Below, one piece after another: positions 7,587-17,746 of a stretch of DNA of 64,000 bases. This DNA comes from Pandoraea sputorum (GTDB taxonomy: Bacteria; Pseudomonadota; Gammaproteobacteria; Burkholderiales; Burkholderiaceae): the NCBI RefSeq assembly GCF_000814845.2, contig NZ_CP010431.2, positions 1,426,001 to 1,490,000 on the forward strand, in the 5' to 3' direction. Numbering within the stretch: the stretch's first letter is position 1; the number at the start of each line of letters is the position of its first letter. Below the pieces are notes generated by a model that did not search any database, was not told where the DNA came from, and was given only the letters and a program-made list of their open reading frames with translations. The position numbers and the translations under genes are program-made.

Positions 7587-10500
7587 ATGCAAAAGAATCA
7601 TCCGAAGTCGAATGTCCTGCGTCAGACGAAAATTTGTATGGCAGCTGCGGCGGTGGCGGCCGCGGTGTTGCCCGCCTACGTTCAAGCACAAGCGGTGCCG
7701 CAGCAGCTTGCGCAATGGGAAATCAGCCGCAATGACCGGATTTCAGAAATTTCGAATGCAATTGGAGATTTACAAAAGAATCTTGATAAAGCGCGAGCTA
7801 CGTCGCGTTTTGCCGATAAGGTCGATATTCAATTGGCTTGGGTGAAGACGGTTATCGCCGATGCCGCGGGGAACGAGGATAGAGAGAAATCATTCAAGTA
7901 TCTGGCGTCCTCCATTGCGGATGATTTAGAGATCGAGGACTCGCTGCTTACCGATGCGGGGCGGAAGCAAAAGCTTGCACTGTCGGCGCTCAAGGAAAAG
8001 CTCGATGAAGCCTCTGCCGCAGCAGAGGGTGGTCGGCAAGACGACATCGACCGTGCGCAAAAGGCACTGGAAACAGAAGTCGCAAAGCACGCACGTTTTC
8101 TCGCCGACAGTGAACATGCGTTCGAGGCGCTCCAGCGCGAAGCGCGTCTGCTAAGGACGAAACGCGATCGTGTGCAAAGCGTGACGTCCGAGGCAGAGCT
8201 CAACGGACTGACCAATACCCGTCGGCTCCGTGCCACCACGTCGAACGTAGCAACACTTGGGGGGGCGCCGACGTGGAGCGATAAGCATCTGACGAATTTT
8301 ATGGGGGCGGACGCGACGACCGATACCCACAGTGCGCTTGGCAAGGACAGCATCCTTGAATTCACGCGTCGTTCGGGAGAAGAATCGGATGCGATCGCAG
8401 GAACGAGCGGAGTGCGTGACGTGGGCACGCTCCACGCGCGCGGGTCTGCAGACCACGACGTGCGCGTCGACGGCGGTACGCTGAATATTCACAGGGAGAT
8501 CGCAGGGGAGGGCCGACTTGGTGTCACGGTCGGCAAGGGGGGCACGCTGCATTTTGCGGACGGTGGCATCGGGGTTTCGTCGAATGCGAAGGACGTGACG
8601 TTGTGGGCCGGACGCAGCGAAAAGGGATCGCCTGAAGGCGGGGCCATCAAGTTTGGTGAGCACACGAGCGCAGGCACGGCAACGATCATCCTACATAAGG
8701 GCGGAAGCCTGTATTTCGCCGAGGGTGCGAACGCTGGCGTCAGTGACATCGATATCGCGCAAGGCGCTAGCGCCACGTTCCACGCCGCCAATGCCGCCGT
8801 CGCGAGCATCCAAAACGACGGGACGCTGACGCTTGAGGCGGGGTCGAAGGCGGGACGTGCCGATATCCTCAACCAGTCAGGCGCGCGTGCGACGTTTCTG
8901 AACGCCGATCTTCAACGAGCCGAACTCGTCAATCAGGGCTCGATGCGTCTGGAGCGGACGCAGGGCGGATCGGCGACGTTGATCAACGGTGTCGACGCGC
9001 ATGTCGACGTGCTCGATTCGGATCTGCAACAGCTCGGTCTGGCCAACGTCGGTGTCGTCAACCTGCGAGGCAACACGCTGGCAGACGGTGCCCGCATCGA
9101 AATGCTCGGCGGCAACCTGAACATCTCGGGTATCGAGGCGCAGGCACCGGGGCGCAAGGCCGAGAAGACGCTGTCCATTGGCTCGCTAAGCGGTATCGGT
9201 CGCGTCGTCACGGGTGACACGAAGCTGGTGCTGGGGGATCGCGACGAAGACGATCGTTTCGACGGCGAGATCGTGCGCGAGGAGGTGTCGTCCGGCGGCG
9301 CGTCGAACGCATTGCGCCGTGCCTCCAAGTCGAGCGCGCAAGTTGCTGCGGCAACGGGTTCGAACGTCGTTAAGGCCGGTACCGGCAATCTGACGCTGGG
9401 TGGTGATCAGAGTGGCGTGGCCAGTCTGCGAATCGAAGGCGGCAGTGTGACGGCCGCGCATGCGAAGGCATTGGGCGCGGGCACTGTCACGGTGACGGAC
9501 AACGGCGCGGTCAAGCTCGCGTCCGATGTCGATGGCGTGAGCCACATCGACAACGCCGGTCGGATCGAGCTCGGCACGAACAAGCTGGCTGTGCAGAAGT
9601 ACACGTCGAAGGCGGGCGCGGAAATCAGTTCGCATGTGTCTCGCGTGGGGGATCGCGTCGCCGGTGGTGCGATTCAGGTGTCGGAAGACAGCGATTTCAC
9701 GAACACGGCCATCAACGTCACCGTTGCTAACGACATCACGCTGGCGGAAGTGCAGGACAAACTCGGCGTGGTGAGCGTAGCCGAGGGGAAAACGGCCAGT
9801 CTTGGCAAAGTCACGATCGGCAGCATCGTCGGAGGAAAGACGGAAGATCCGACCGATCCGACGACGACCACCGATCTCACGGGCCCTACAGACCCGACTG
9901 GCCCGTCGGACCCTTCGGGCGTCATCACTAGCCAGAACGTCGTGCAGTACCTGGCGACCGACGGCAACTACAGCGCGAACGAGCGGGCGGTGCTGGCATC
10001 GGTCGACGGCGTCACCGTGGGCGACCTGACCTCGGGCGGGATCGGCGGCAAAGTTCTCTCGGAGATGGCGCTGCAAACGGCGGGATCGGACGAGCAGCGT
10101 CGCTCGGCGAGCTTGCTCTCGGGCGAATCGCTTGTGAACAATGCCCTCGCCGCGCAAGGCGCGACGACGGCATTCCAGCGCGGCATGCAGTCGCGCATGC
10201 TGGCGGGCGGCGCAATGTTCGACGACAAGACCGCTAACGGTGTGAGTGCCGACAACCACGGCATCGCGGGCTGGGCGTCGTTCTCGGGGGCAACACGTCG
10301 CAACGTGGCGATGCTCTGTCGTTCGACGTGCGCGGTATCGATGGCGCGATCGGTGTCGACAAGCGGATCGGCAGCAGCACAATCGTCGGCGCTTCGGTGG
10401 GTATGGGCAATCAGAACTCGAAAGCGAAGGGCATGCCGGGCGAGTCGAAGATCAACAGCGTGAGCGTGGGTCTCTACGGTTCGCACATGAACGACGCCAA

Positions 10501-11104
10501 CGTATTCGTCGGCGGTGGCGTGTCGTACACGAATCACAGCGTGACGACGGACCGTACGGTGGCGGCACGCAACGCGTCGGCGCGTCTGTCGGGGAAGACG
10601 AGCGGCAACACGTTCGGTGCATTCGGCGAGATCGGTAAGCGCTTCGATGTGGCGGGCTTTAATGTCGATCCTTCGATTGGCCTGCGCTTCGCATCGACAC
10701 GTCTGAATGCCTTCGACGAAACGAACCGCGATGGCGCTGCCGCCGCGGGTAACGACGGACTGAAGGTCGGCGCGCAATCGCAGACGTCGGCACGCAGCGT
10801 GCTGGGTGTGCGGTTCTCGCGCGACGTGATCACCTTCGACGGTGGCAAGGTGACGCCGATGATGCGTCTGGCGTACGAACATGAGTTCGGCAATACGCAA
10901 AGTAGCCTGACGAACTCGATTTATGGCGCACCGCGCGCGTTCAACGTAAAGGGTGCGAAGCTGGGCCGTGATGTCTTCACGGCTGACCTCGGCGTCGACC
11001 TCCAGCTCAAGAAGCGATTCAACCTGCACGTCGGCGGCAATGTCAGTGTGCGTCAGGGCGAGCGCGCGCTGGGCGGCGGCATCTCGGCGAAATATCGCTT
11101 CTAA
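7587..11104 (+). pseudogene. Autotransporter (type Va-like), frameshifted in the beta-barrel
   Basis: Read in one frame the product stops after 958 residues (7587-10463). Its last normal residues are AGWASFSG near 10289, followed by out-of-frame sequence. The missing barrel continues in another frame from about 10286 to 11104. Adding one G to the G5 run at 10286-10290 joins the two (SFSGGNTSQRGDALSFDVRGID) and gives about 1172 residues. In order: an extended signal peptide (cleavage near AQA, residue 36), a helical, charged region (about 37-200), a beta-helical passenger with autotransporter-associated repeats (GTGNLTLGGDQSG), an Asp-Pro-Thr-rich linker and a C-terminal barrel ending ISAKYRF. 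The 11525 gene is an intact paralogue. It may be a pseudogene, a phase-variable gene or a sequencing error. Confidence 0.88.
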
Positions 11105-11153
11105 GTGATGCGTCGGGCCGCGTGTGCTGCGGCTCGACTGAATGCAGTGGCGA

Positions 11154-11189
11154 AACCCGTCGTGTCCACGAGGACGCGGCGGGTTTTTT
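11154..11189 (+). terminator. Rho-independent terminator after the first autotransporter
   Basis: AACCCGTCGTGTCC pairs with GGACGCGGCGGGTT (two mismatches or wobbles) around ACGA, followed by T6. A usable terminator 50 bases after the barrel stop codon argues that the locus was functional recently. Confidence 0.85.
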
Positions 11190-11524
11190 CGTTCCGAAAT
11201 CCCAAAAACCATCGGAGGAAATGTCGCAATTACACGGGCGGTATGTGGTGTCTCGGCGTCAGGCCCACGTCCGTTTGGGACGACGGCGGATAAAACGCAG
11301 CCGGGTATGAGCGATTAATTAAAATTAAAATTCAATCGCAATGGGATTTAACGGTTATTGGATTAAATGGTGACGGTTAGGCGAAGTACCAAAGCGCATT
11401 GATATCGGGAGTGTTCGGATAAATCAACTCCAGAATTTGCCGGAATGATGGCGGCCGCAAAGCCACTGTCTGAAGCGTGATGAGGAAATTCATCATTTGA
11501 GGCGAATTGAATAGGAGTTGTCTA
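11190..11524. promoter_or_regulatory. AT-rich leader/promoter region of second autotransporter gene
   Basis: No gene is seen in this 335-bp stretch. The part from 11300 to 11360 is strongly AT-rich (GATTAATTAAAATTAAAATTC). I see no convincing -35/-10 pair. The 3' end holds the second copy of the leader hairpin and a good ribosome-binding site (AGGAG, 7 bases before the ATG at 11525). Confidence 0.5.
11478..11495 (+). promoter_or_regulatory. Leader hairpin 2 (covarying with hairpin 1)
   Basis: TGATGA, loop GGAAAT, TCATCA, again a 6-bp stem plus a G-T wobble with a 6-base loop. It is followed by TTTGAGGCGAATTG and a start codon 29 bases later. Stem bases differ from hairpin 1 at matching positions on both arms, while the 3' flank TTTGA-G-GAATTG is kept. 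Confidence 0.6.
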
Positions 11525-14500
11525 ATGCGAGGGAATCGTCCGAAGTCGTATGCGCTGTGTCAGACAAAGATTTATGCGGCGATCATTATGGCGGTTGCGG
11601 TGATAGGGGGGGCTCCGAATGCTTCGGCCGGAAGTCTTCAGTCAAGTGGGATGGAAAACCGAGAGCAAAGGTTGAAGGCGCTTGTTCCCCTCGATCAACA
11701 CCTAAAAAACGTCGAAAAAGAGAAGTCGGATGAACATGGAAAGAATATGTCTCTGCTGGGGACGGAGATTCCGATTCATAATTCTCTGACAAACATTATC
11801 GATGCCGATGAGTTGAAGAAGGCTCTGGGGAATCAGGTGGCGGATATACAAGACGCCATTGACGTTGTTCAGAAGCGGATAGATGAAGGCACGGAACTGC
11901 CGAAGGATAGAGAGCTCATTCAGGAACTGAATGACCTGAAAGGGAGGGTCGATGCGCTGGCGAATAGCCAAAATCCATTGGTAGGACCGGAGCGCACTGC
12001 ATTGGATGATCTCTTGACGGATGATGCGAACAAATTCAAGGAGTCGCTCGCGGCATTGGTTCAGGCAAAGAAGGATTCCGAGCTCGTGGGCTATAAGCTT
12101 CAACGTTGGCGTGACGCCGACGATGAAAAGACGGCGAGTAGTCTCAGCGTCACCAAGGAATTGAACGCGTCTGCCAACGGGGTGGATCTTGTTCCCAATA
12201 CCGACTACGTCACATGGAATGACAAGAACCAGATCGACTTCATGTCGGACGCCGTTCCTGTCGATGGTCAGTCGCTGATCGATGCCAAAACGACGCTTGA
12301 GATTTCGGCGCGCTCCGGGCGATTGTCCGACGCAATTTACGGCGCCACCAATCAGCGGCGGGACGTGGGGACCATCCGCGCAGTAAGCGGCGCAGATCAC
12401 ACAGTGCGTGTCGACGGCGGCACGCTCTCCGTTCATCAGGGCATCGACGGGGAGGGCACTCTGACGATGAATGTCGGCAGCAACGGAGCGCTCGAATTCG
12501 TGGCGGGCGGGCAGGGCATCTCGGATGCCGCACAGCACATCACGCTGAGTGCAGGAAAATCGGATGGACAGCCACCGGACGCACCGGGGGGCACGATCGA
12601 TTTCTTCAAGGGAACGAGTGCCGGAGCGGCAAGCTTCCAGATCCACGACGCAGGCGCACTCACATTCAACGCGGGCTCGACCGGGGGCAGTAGCGTCATC
12701 GACGTCGAGAAGGGGGGAGTCGTCGGGTTCGACGAGGCCAATGCCGCCGACGCTACGATCCTTAACAGTGGGTTCGTGGGGATGCGAAAAGCCAAAGGGG
12801 GCGCCGGGGTCATTGAAAACAGGAAGGGCGGGCAACTCGCTGTGGTGGATAGCGACCTGGAGACGCGCCAGATCCTCAATGCTGGCTTGACCAATCTTTC
12901 CGGAACGACAACGGCGGACTCGGCAACCATCAAGATGGAGGACGGCGCGCTCAGTCTGGTGGACCTCGAGTCCAACCTCCGAGACGATCCGCCGGCCGAA
13001 CGGTCACTGACCATCGGCTCGCTTTCGGGCAGCGGCCATGTGGTCACTGGCGGCAAGACGCTCAAGCTCGGCGCGCTTGGCAAAGATGATGTCTTCAGCG
13101 GCGATATCGTCAAGCTCGACACCGATAAGCTCGGTGCCACCGTCGCCAAAGTCGGCACCGGCAACCTTACCTTCAGCGGTGACCAGAGCGGCATCGATTC
13201 GCTGACGGTCGAGAACGGCACGCTCACCGCAGCGCACCGCAACGCCCTCGGTACCGGGCTGCTCGCGCTCTCCGCTCCGGGTACGATCTCGCTGGCCAAC
13301 GACGTCTACGACGTCAGGAAATTTGAGAATGCGGGCACGCTCAAACTCCACGGTTACCGGATCGTGATGGATGAATACGAATCGAAGGGCAAGGACGCCA
13401 GGATCGAGTCGGACGCCAAGCGCGATCCGAACGCGCCCGACGACGTGCATCGCGGAACGATTCACATCAAAAAGAAGGGCGACTTTACGGATACCAAGAT
13501 CGTTCTGACGCCGGATGGATCGGTAAGTCCCAAAGAACTGCTCGACAAGAAGATTCAGGTCGTCACGCATGATCCCGATGCCGACGTGAAACTCGGCGAG
13601 GTCGACTACGGCAGTATTCCTACAGAGCCGGGCGATGGGGGCGGTGACGGTGGCGACGGTGGCGACGGTGACGTCGTCATCGATCCGGGCAAGGAGATCG
13701 CGTTTCTCGATCCCGGTGCACCCTACACTGGCAACGAAAAGGGCCTGCTCGATTCGCTTCAGGGCGTGACGCTCAACGACATCATCGAGGGCCGGGTGGG
13801 CGGTGCAGTCCTCGGGCAACTGGTGCTGTTGCCAGCCGGGTCGGCCGAACAACGGCGCGCGGCACGCATGCTCTCGGGCGAATCGCTTGTGAACAACGCG
13901 GATGCTGCCTACAGTGCGTCCGACGCCTTTCGCAACAGCTTGCAGACACGCATGCTCGCGGGCGGCTCGCTGCCCGACTGCAACGCTACCAATGGGCAGC
14001 GCGCGGGCCAGAACGGCATGTCGGTCTGGGGCGCTTTCAAGGGGGCGGGCACGGATCGGAGCGACGGCGAACAGAGCTTCTCGACCTCAGGCATCGACGG
14101 CGCCTTTGGTGTCGACAAACGCCTCAATCAGAACGTGCTCGTGGGTGTCGCGCTCGGGTTGGGCAGCCGGACGTCCCGCGCCGACGATCTGCCGGGCGAC
14201 GCCAGCATCAGAAGCGCCAGCGTCGGCCTCTACGGCTCGTATCTGAGCGACGCCCGCTGGTTCGCCAACGGCGGCCTCTTCTTCACCAACCATAACGTGA
14301 CGACCGACCGTACAGTGGCGGCCCGCGATGTGTCGGCGCGGGTCGCGGGCAAGACCAGCGGCCGCACGCTCGGGCTGTTCGGTGAAGTCGGTCAGCGCGT
14401 ACTCGTCAGCGGCATGAGCGTCGACCCGTTTATCGGTATGCGGATCGCCTCGACACGTCTGAATGGCTATGACGAAACGGATCGCGACGCTGGACAGGGC

Positions 14501-14854
14501 AGAAACGGCCTGCACGTCGGGTCGCAGATCAGCAACTCGCGACGGGCCATTCTCGGCGTGCGTCTCTGGCGCGAGTTGGTGAATACGAGCGGCGGCAGCG
14601 TGATTCCGTCATTAAGGCTGGCCTACGAACATGAGTTCGGCGATACGCAAAGCAGCCTCACGAACGCCATTTACGGTGCGCCGCGCGCGTTCACGGTAAA
14701 GGGTGTCAAGCTTGGCCGCGATATCTTCACTGCCGATCTCGGCGCAGACGTGCGCGTCACGCGGCAACTCAACGTCCGTGTCGGCGGAAATCTGAGCCTG
14801 CGCTCAGGGGAGAAGGCCATCGCGGGCGGCGTATCGGCGAAGTACATGTTCTGA
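11525..14854 (+). CDS. Autotransporter with beta-helical passenger (intact paralogue)
   Basis: 1109 residues. The ATG at 11525 is preferred over a TTG 18 bases upstream because AGGAG is well placed and MRGNRPKSYALCQTKIYAA aligns with the paralogue's start. The layout is: a long signal peptide, a charged helical region (about 35-200, many heptad-like Leu/Ile), a beta-helical passenger with repeats such as GTGNLTFSGDQSG, a Gly/Asp-rich linker (EPGDGGGDGGDGGDGD), and an autotransporter barrel ending VSAKYMF with terminal Phe. Such proteins carry their passenger across the outer membrane; roles include adhesion, but none can be assigned here. Barrel identity with the broken neighbour is high (TDRTVAAR, YEHEFG-TQSSLTN, IYGAPRAF). 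Confidence 0.9.
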   Translation: MRGNRPKSYALCQTKIYAAIIMAVAVIGGAPNASAGSLQSSGMENREQRLKALVPLDQHLKNVEKEKSDEHGKNMSLLGTEIPIHNSLTNIIDADELKKALGNQVADIQDAIDVVQKRIDEGTELPKDRELIQELNDLKGRVDALANSQNPLVGPERTALDDLLTDDANKFKESLAALVQAKKDSELVGYKLQRWRDADDEKTASSLSVTKELNASANGVDLVPNTDYVTWNDKNQIDFMSDAVPVDGQSLIDAKTTLEISARSGRLSDAIYGATNQRRDVGTIRAVSGADHTVRVDGGTLSVHQGIDGEGTLTMNVGSNGALEFVAGGQGISDAAQHITLSAGKSDGQPPDAPGGTIDFFKGTSAGAASFQIHDAGALTFNAGSTGGSSVIDVEKGGVVGFDEANAADATILNSGFVGMRKAKGGAGVIENRKGGQLAVVDSDLETRQILNAGLTNLSGTTTADSATIKMEDGALSLVDLESNLRDDPPAERSLTIGSLSGSGHVVTGGKTLKLGALGKDDVFSGDIVKLDTDKLGATVAKVGTGNLTFSGDQSGIDSLTVENGTLTAAHRNALGTGLLALSAPGTISLANDVYDVRKFENAGTLKLHGYRIVMDEYESKGKDARIESDAKRDPNAPDDVHRGTIHIKKKGDFTDTKIVLTPDGSVSPKELLDKKIQVVTHDPDADVKLGEVDYGSIPTEPGDGGGDGGDGGDGDVVIDPGKEIAFLDPGAPYTGNEKGLLDSLQGVTLNDIIEGRVGGAVLGQLVLLPAGSAEQRRAARMLSGESLVNNADAAYSASDAFRNSLQTRMLAGGSLPDCNATNGQRAGQNGMSVWGAFKGAGTDRSDGEQSFSTSGIDGAFGVDKRLNQNVLVGVALGLGSRTSRADDLPGDASIRSASVGLYGSYLSDARWFANGGLFFTNHNVTTDRTVAARDVSARVAGKTSGRTLGLFGEVGQRVLVSGMSVDPFIGMRIASTRLNGYDETDRDAGQGRNGLHVGSQISNSRRAILGVRLWRELVNTSGGSVIPSLRLAYEHEFGDTQSSLTNAIYGAPRAFTVKGVKLGRDIFTADLGADVRVTRQLNVRVGGNLSLRSGEKAIAGGVSAKYMF

Positions 14855-14917
14855 CGCAAACGCAAACGCAAACGACAGGCGCCAAAGCGCATGTCGTAAC
14901 AAACAGGCCCCCCACAA

Positions 14918-14949
14918 GCAAACCGCCCGGTCAACACCGGGCGGTTTGC
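14918..14949. terminator. Bidirectional terminator
   Basis: A perfect 13-bp stem (GCAAACCGCCCGG / CCGGGCGGTTTGC) with loop TCAACA lies between the convergent autotransporter and porin genes. T/A-rich bases flank it on both sides. Confidence 0.9.
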
Positions 14950-14973
14950 TATTTCTATGGCGCGGCCATGTTG

Positions 14974-16038
14974 TCAGAACGAGTGCGACACCCCGATGTA
15001 GGCGCCCATCTGGTTCTTGCCCGCAGGCGGATTGTCCAGCGAGTCGCTCGGAATTGCCGCCACCGAGAAGCTCTGGCCCGAGCTGTTCATCACGTACGCG
15101 ATCGTGCCGTACAGGAAAGTGCGTTTCGAGAGGTTGTAAGTGGTGCCCAGTTCGGCCATCGTGGCGTGTCCGAAGCCCCCAGGTACGTTCACGTGATAGA
15201 CCGCCGCGTTCGCGGCCCACGCCGCCGTCGCCTGATACTTCACCCCGGCCCAGTAATGGTCGGCGCGTGTGGCGAAGCTCGGGGCGGGCGCGTCCGGCGC
15301 GGACATGTGCGTGTAGCCCAGCGAAATCGTGAAGCGGTTCAGGAAGATGTTCGCGCCAGCGAAGTATTCCCGCGAGGTGGCGAACACGTCGGTGAAGCGT
15401 CCGTTGGTGTCGCGAATTTCGTCATACAACGCGCGCAACTGGAACCGGTCGTGCGTGTACGTCAGCTGTGCGCCCATGCCACGGCCGTTGTTGAACTGCC
15501 CGGCGATGTTGGAGAAGGCGTACTGACCGGCAATGTCGAACCCGCGCCAGTTCGGGCTTTGATAGTTGACGGTATTGCTCGCCTGCGGCCAGTTGCGTCC
15601 GCGCACCAGCGACGCCGACGAGAAGGCCTGCTGCTGGAACGGATCGAAGTCCCAGACGCCATTGCTGATGAACAGGTTGCGCCCGAGCGTCAACTGGCCC
15701 CACGAGCGGGAGTTGAAGCCGACCAGGGCACGGCGGTCGAAGATCGAACCTGAGCCGTTGTTGTTGTAGCCGTTCATCAACTGGAAGCCACCTTCCAGAT
15801 TGAATACCGCATGCAACCCCTGTCCGAGATCCTCGTAGCCGCGCAGGCCGAACAGGCTCGTGCCGTAGTCGCCGCCCTGCGCGCTGAAGCGCGAGGTGGT
15901 GCCACCGTTGCCGTCCTGCAAATTGTTCATGAACTGAAAGCCGCCATCGACGCGGCCGTAGAGTTGCACGCTCGATTGCGCGTGCGCAAACGTACCGATG
16001 CCGCAAAGCAGGCTTGCTGCAATGAGCTTCTTCTTCAT
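14974..16038 (-). CDS. Gram-negative general porin (OmpC/Burkholderia type)
   Basis: 354 residues. The signal peptide MKKKLIAASLLCGIGTFAHAQ is followed by the typical porin start SSVQLYGRVDGGF, and the protein ends with the outer-membrane C-terminal Phe (YIGVSHSF). The motifs RAFVG-type (RALVGFNSRSWGQLTLGR) and alternating amphipathic strands fit a 16-strand trimeric porin. The ATG at 16038 has GGGGAGCAG upstream; an earlier ATG would add residues before the signal peptide. It is monocistronic, with a 605-bp gap upstream. Confidence 0.95.
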   Translation of the reverse strand: MKKKLIAASLLCGIGTFAHAQSSVQLYGRVDGGFQFMNNLQDGNGGTTSRFSAQGGDYGTSLFGLRGYEDLGQGLHAVFNLEGGFQLMNGYNNNGSGSIFDRRALVGFNSRSWGQLTLGRNLFISNGVWDFDPFQQQAFSSASLVRGRNWPQASNTVNYQSPNWRGFDIAGQYAFSNIAGQFNNGRGMGAQLTYTHDRFQLRALYDEIRDTNGRFTDVFATSREYFAGANIFLNRFTISLGYTHMSAPDAPAPSFATRADHYWAGVKYQATAAWAANAAVYHVNVPGGFGHATMAELGTTYNLSKRTFLYGTIAYVMNSSGQSFSVAAIPSDSLDNPPAGKNQMGAYIGVSHSF

Positions 16039-16643
16039 GATCTGCTCCCCAGGTTGCGTTTTGCCCCGCACCTTCTTTTGCGTGGTTATGCCCGTCGTCG
16101 TCGCGACACGCCCGCGCGCGGGCGTACACAGACATCGGCGGAAAAGCCTGAAATTTCGTTACGACTGACGAGAAATCGGCAAGCGGGGACGCCTGGGCAA
16201 CGGGCGCCGCGTGGGGGAACGCGGCCGGTTGCGAGTGATGCCTGCACGCTCTGCATATCCATTTCGGACACTGCGAACGTCACGCTCTGGTTTTCAGAGA
16301 TCGTTGTCATGGCAGTCCACTGGCGTTGGGTCGGCGGCAGCGCGATGCGCGCGCTGCCATGCGACCGGAATGCGTGGCGGGAAGGGGCGTAACGATCCAG
16401 CGTGTGGGTCGATTAAGTTCGTATTAAGTTCGCATTACGTACGATTTCTCGACGCGATACAAACGCACCTTCGCCTGATTGGCTTCTTTATATCCGAATT
16501 CCTCCTGACGCAACATAAGGGAAAGGCTTAGTTTTTCGACTGTTGCGCGCCAGCAACCAGAATGCTTCCGACATGACATTTCTGTGGCGAAAAGTCTCGT
16601 GGGAGCTTTTCAGTCGTCCGTTTTGGTCTGCGGCTCGGGCACG
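16039..16643. other. 605-bp intergenic region upstream of the porin gene
   Basis: No convincing gene is present. It contains an 18-bp perfect palindrome (ACGCCCGCG and its complement, 16108-16125), a hairpin with 9-bp arms (GGCAGCGCG / CGCGCTGCC, 16336-16358), and a repeated ATTAAGTTCG in an AT-richer stretch near 16412-16435. A 74-codon minus-strand frame ending at 16086 has no ribosome-binding site. A regulatory RNA could hide here, but nothing proves it. Confidence 0.5.
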
Positions 16644-17573
16644 TCAGTCCGGCGCACCAAAGGCTTCCATCTTGCTGGCGAGGTGCGTGAGCAAGCGGTT
16701 GGCGGCACCGGACAAGCGTCGTCCGGCGCGCGTGATCAGATGCGCCTCGGCACTGCTGAGAATCGGGTGGTCGATGGGCAGTGCGCGCAGTACGCCCGCG
16801 TCGATCTCCTGAGAGACGGCAAAAGTCGGCAAAAACGTTGCGCCAAGCCCAGCCCGCACGAAGTGCTTGAGCACGGAAATCGAGTTGGTGGTCACCGCTG
16901 GCACGAGCCGGTGCTTCTCCGACTGCTCGGCCAGTTCCATCAATTGACGCGTGCCGTAGGAGCCGTGCATGAGCGCGAGCGGCACATCGTAGAGCGCGTC
17001 GAGCGTGAGCGTGCCGAGCTTGTCCGCCTTCGCGATCAGGGGCGAGCCGGGAGCGACGATCGCGTGCACCGGTTGCGCCAACTGGGCGCGCGAGACGATC
17101 TTGGGCTCGGCGGGCGGGTTGTAGACGAGTCCGATATCCGCATCGTCTTCCGCCACGAGCCGCATCACTTCATTCGTCCCGGCCAGATCGAGCGTGAGGG
17201 TGATGTCGGGGTAGCGCCTGCAGAAGAATTGCAGCGGCGCACCCATCAGATCGCTGACGAAGCCCTCGCCGACGGCCAGCCTGATATGGCCGCGCCGCAG
17301 TCCGCGCACTTCCTGAAGCTTGGCGAGCAAGTCCTCCTGGTGCGCGCGCTGCTCGCGGTAGTACTCCATGAGCAAACGGCCCGCCTGCGTCAGGTGGACC
17401 CCGCGCTTGTGACGTTCGATGAGCGGTAGCGCCAGTTCGGCCTCCAGCAAGGCGATCTGGCGGCTCACGGCGGACGGGGCGATGTCGAGTCTGTCGGCGG
17501 CGGCGCGCACCGTGCCGCACTGGACGGCTTCGAACAGATACGACAGACGGCTTTCGTTGATGGCAGGTGTCAT
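16644..17573 (-). CDS. LysR-family transcriptional regulator
   Basis: 309 residues with an N-terminal LysR HTH (YLFEAVQCGTVRAAADRLDIAPSAVSRQIALLEAEL) and a full effector-binding domain (GHIRLAVGEGFVSDLMGAPL to GLGATFLPTFAV). The N-terminal sequence is close to regulators that sit beside amino-acid or aromatic catabolic genes. It is divergent from the VOC gene at 17747 with 173 bp between them, and probably controls the VOC/dehydrogenase/DUF3100 cluster. The palindromes at 17584-17607 are candidate sites. Confidence 0.93.
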   Translation of the reverse strand: MTPAINESRLSYLFEAVQCGTVRAAADRLDIAPSAVSRQIALLEAELALPLIERHKRGVHLTQAGRLLMEYYREQRAHQEDLLAKLQEVRGLRRGHIRLAVGEGFVSDLMGAPLQFFCRRYPDITLTLDLAGTNEVMRLVAEDDADIGLVYNPPAEPKIVSRAQLAQPVHAIVAPGSPLIAKADKLGTLTLDALYDVPLALMHGSYGTRQLMELAEQSEKHRLVPAVTTNSISVLKHFVRAGLGATFLPTFAVSQEIDAGVLRALPIDHPILSSAEAHLITRAGRRLSGAANRLLTHLASKMEAFGAPD

Positions 17574-17583
17574 GCCCTAAAGA

Positions 17584-17607
17584 CTAATAATTAGAACAAA
17601 AATGTTC
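17584..17607. promoter_or_regulatory. Overlapping palindromes upstream of LysR/VOC divergent genes
   Basis: CTAATAATTAG (17584-17594) shares its last G with GAACA-AAAA-TGTTC (17594-17607). Both are perfect or near-perfect dyads directly upstream of the LysR start codon. They are likely operator half-sites for the divergent regulator. Confidence 0.4.
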
Positions 17608-17746
17608 AAGCGTTGTCATTGAGCGTCGTTTTTTTTCAATCCACACTGCGAAACATGCGGATCGGCCCCGACGCCGTGCAACGAACCCAGGCGAGGCCCG
17701 GTGTCGGCGGTCCGATTCCGCGCCACTCACCCTTCGGAGGCACCCG

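Noticed and set aside
14855..14873. Triplicated CGCAAA-type hexamer after the second autotransporter
   Set aside because: Only three short units directly after a stop codon; too little to call a functional repeat.
16086..16310. Small minus-strand frame beginning MTTISENQSVTFAVSE
   Set aside because: No Shine-Dalgarno, no recognisable domain, and it runs through palindromic GC-rich sequence.
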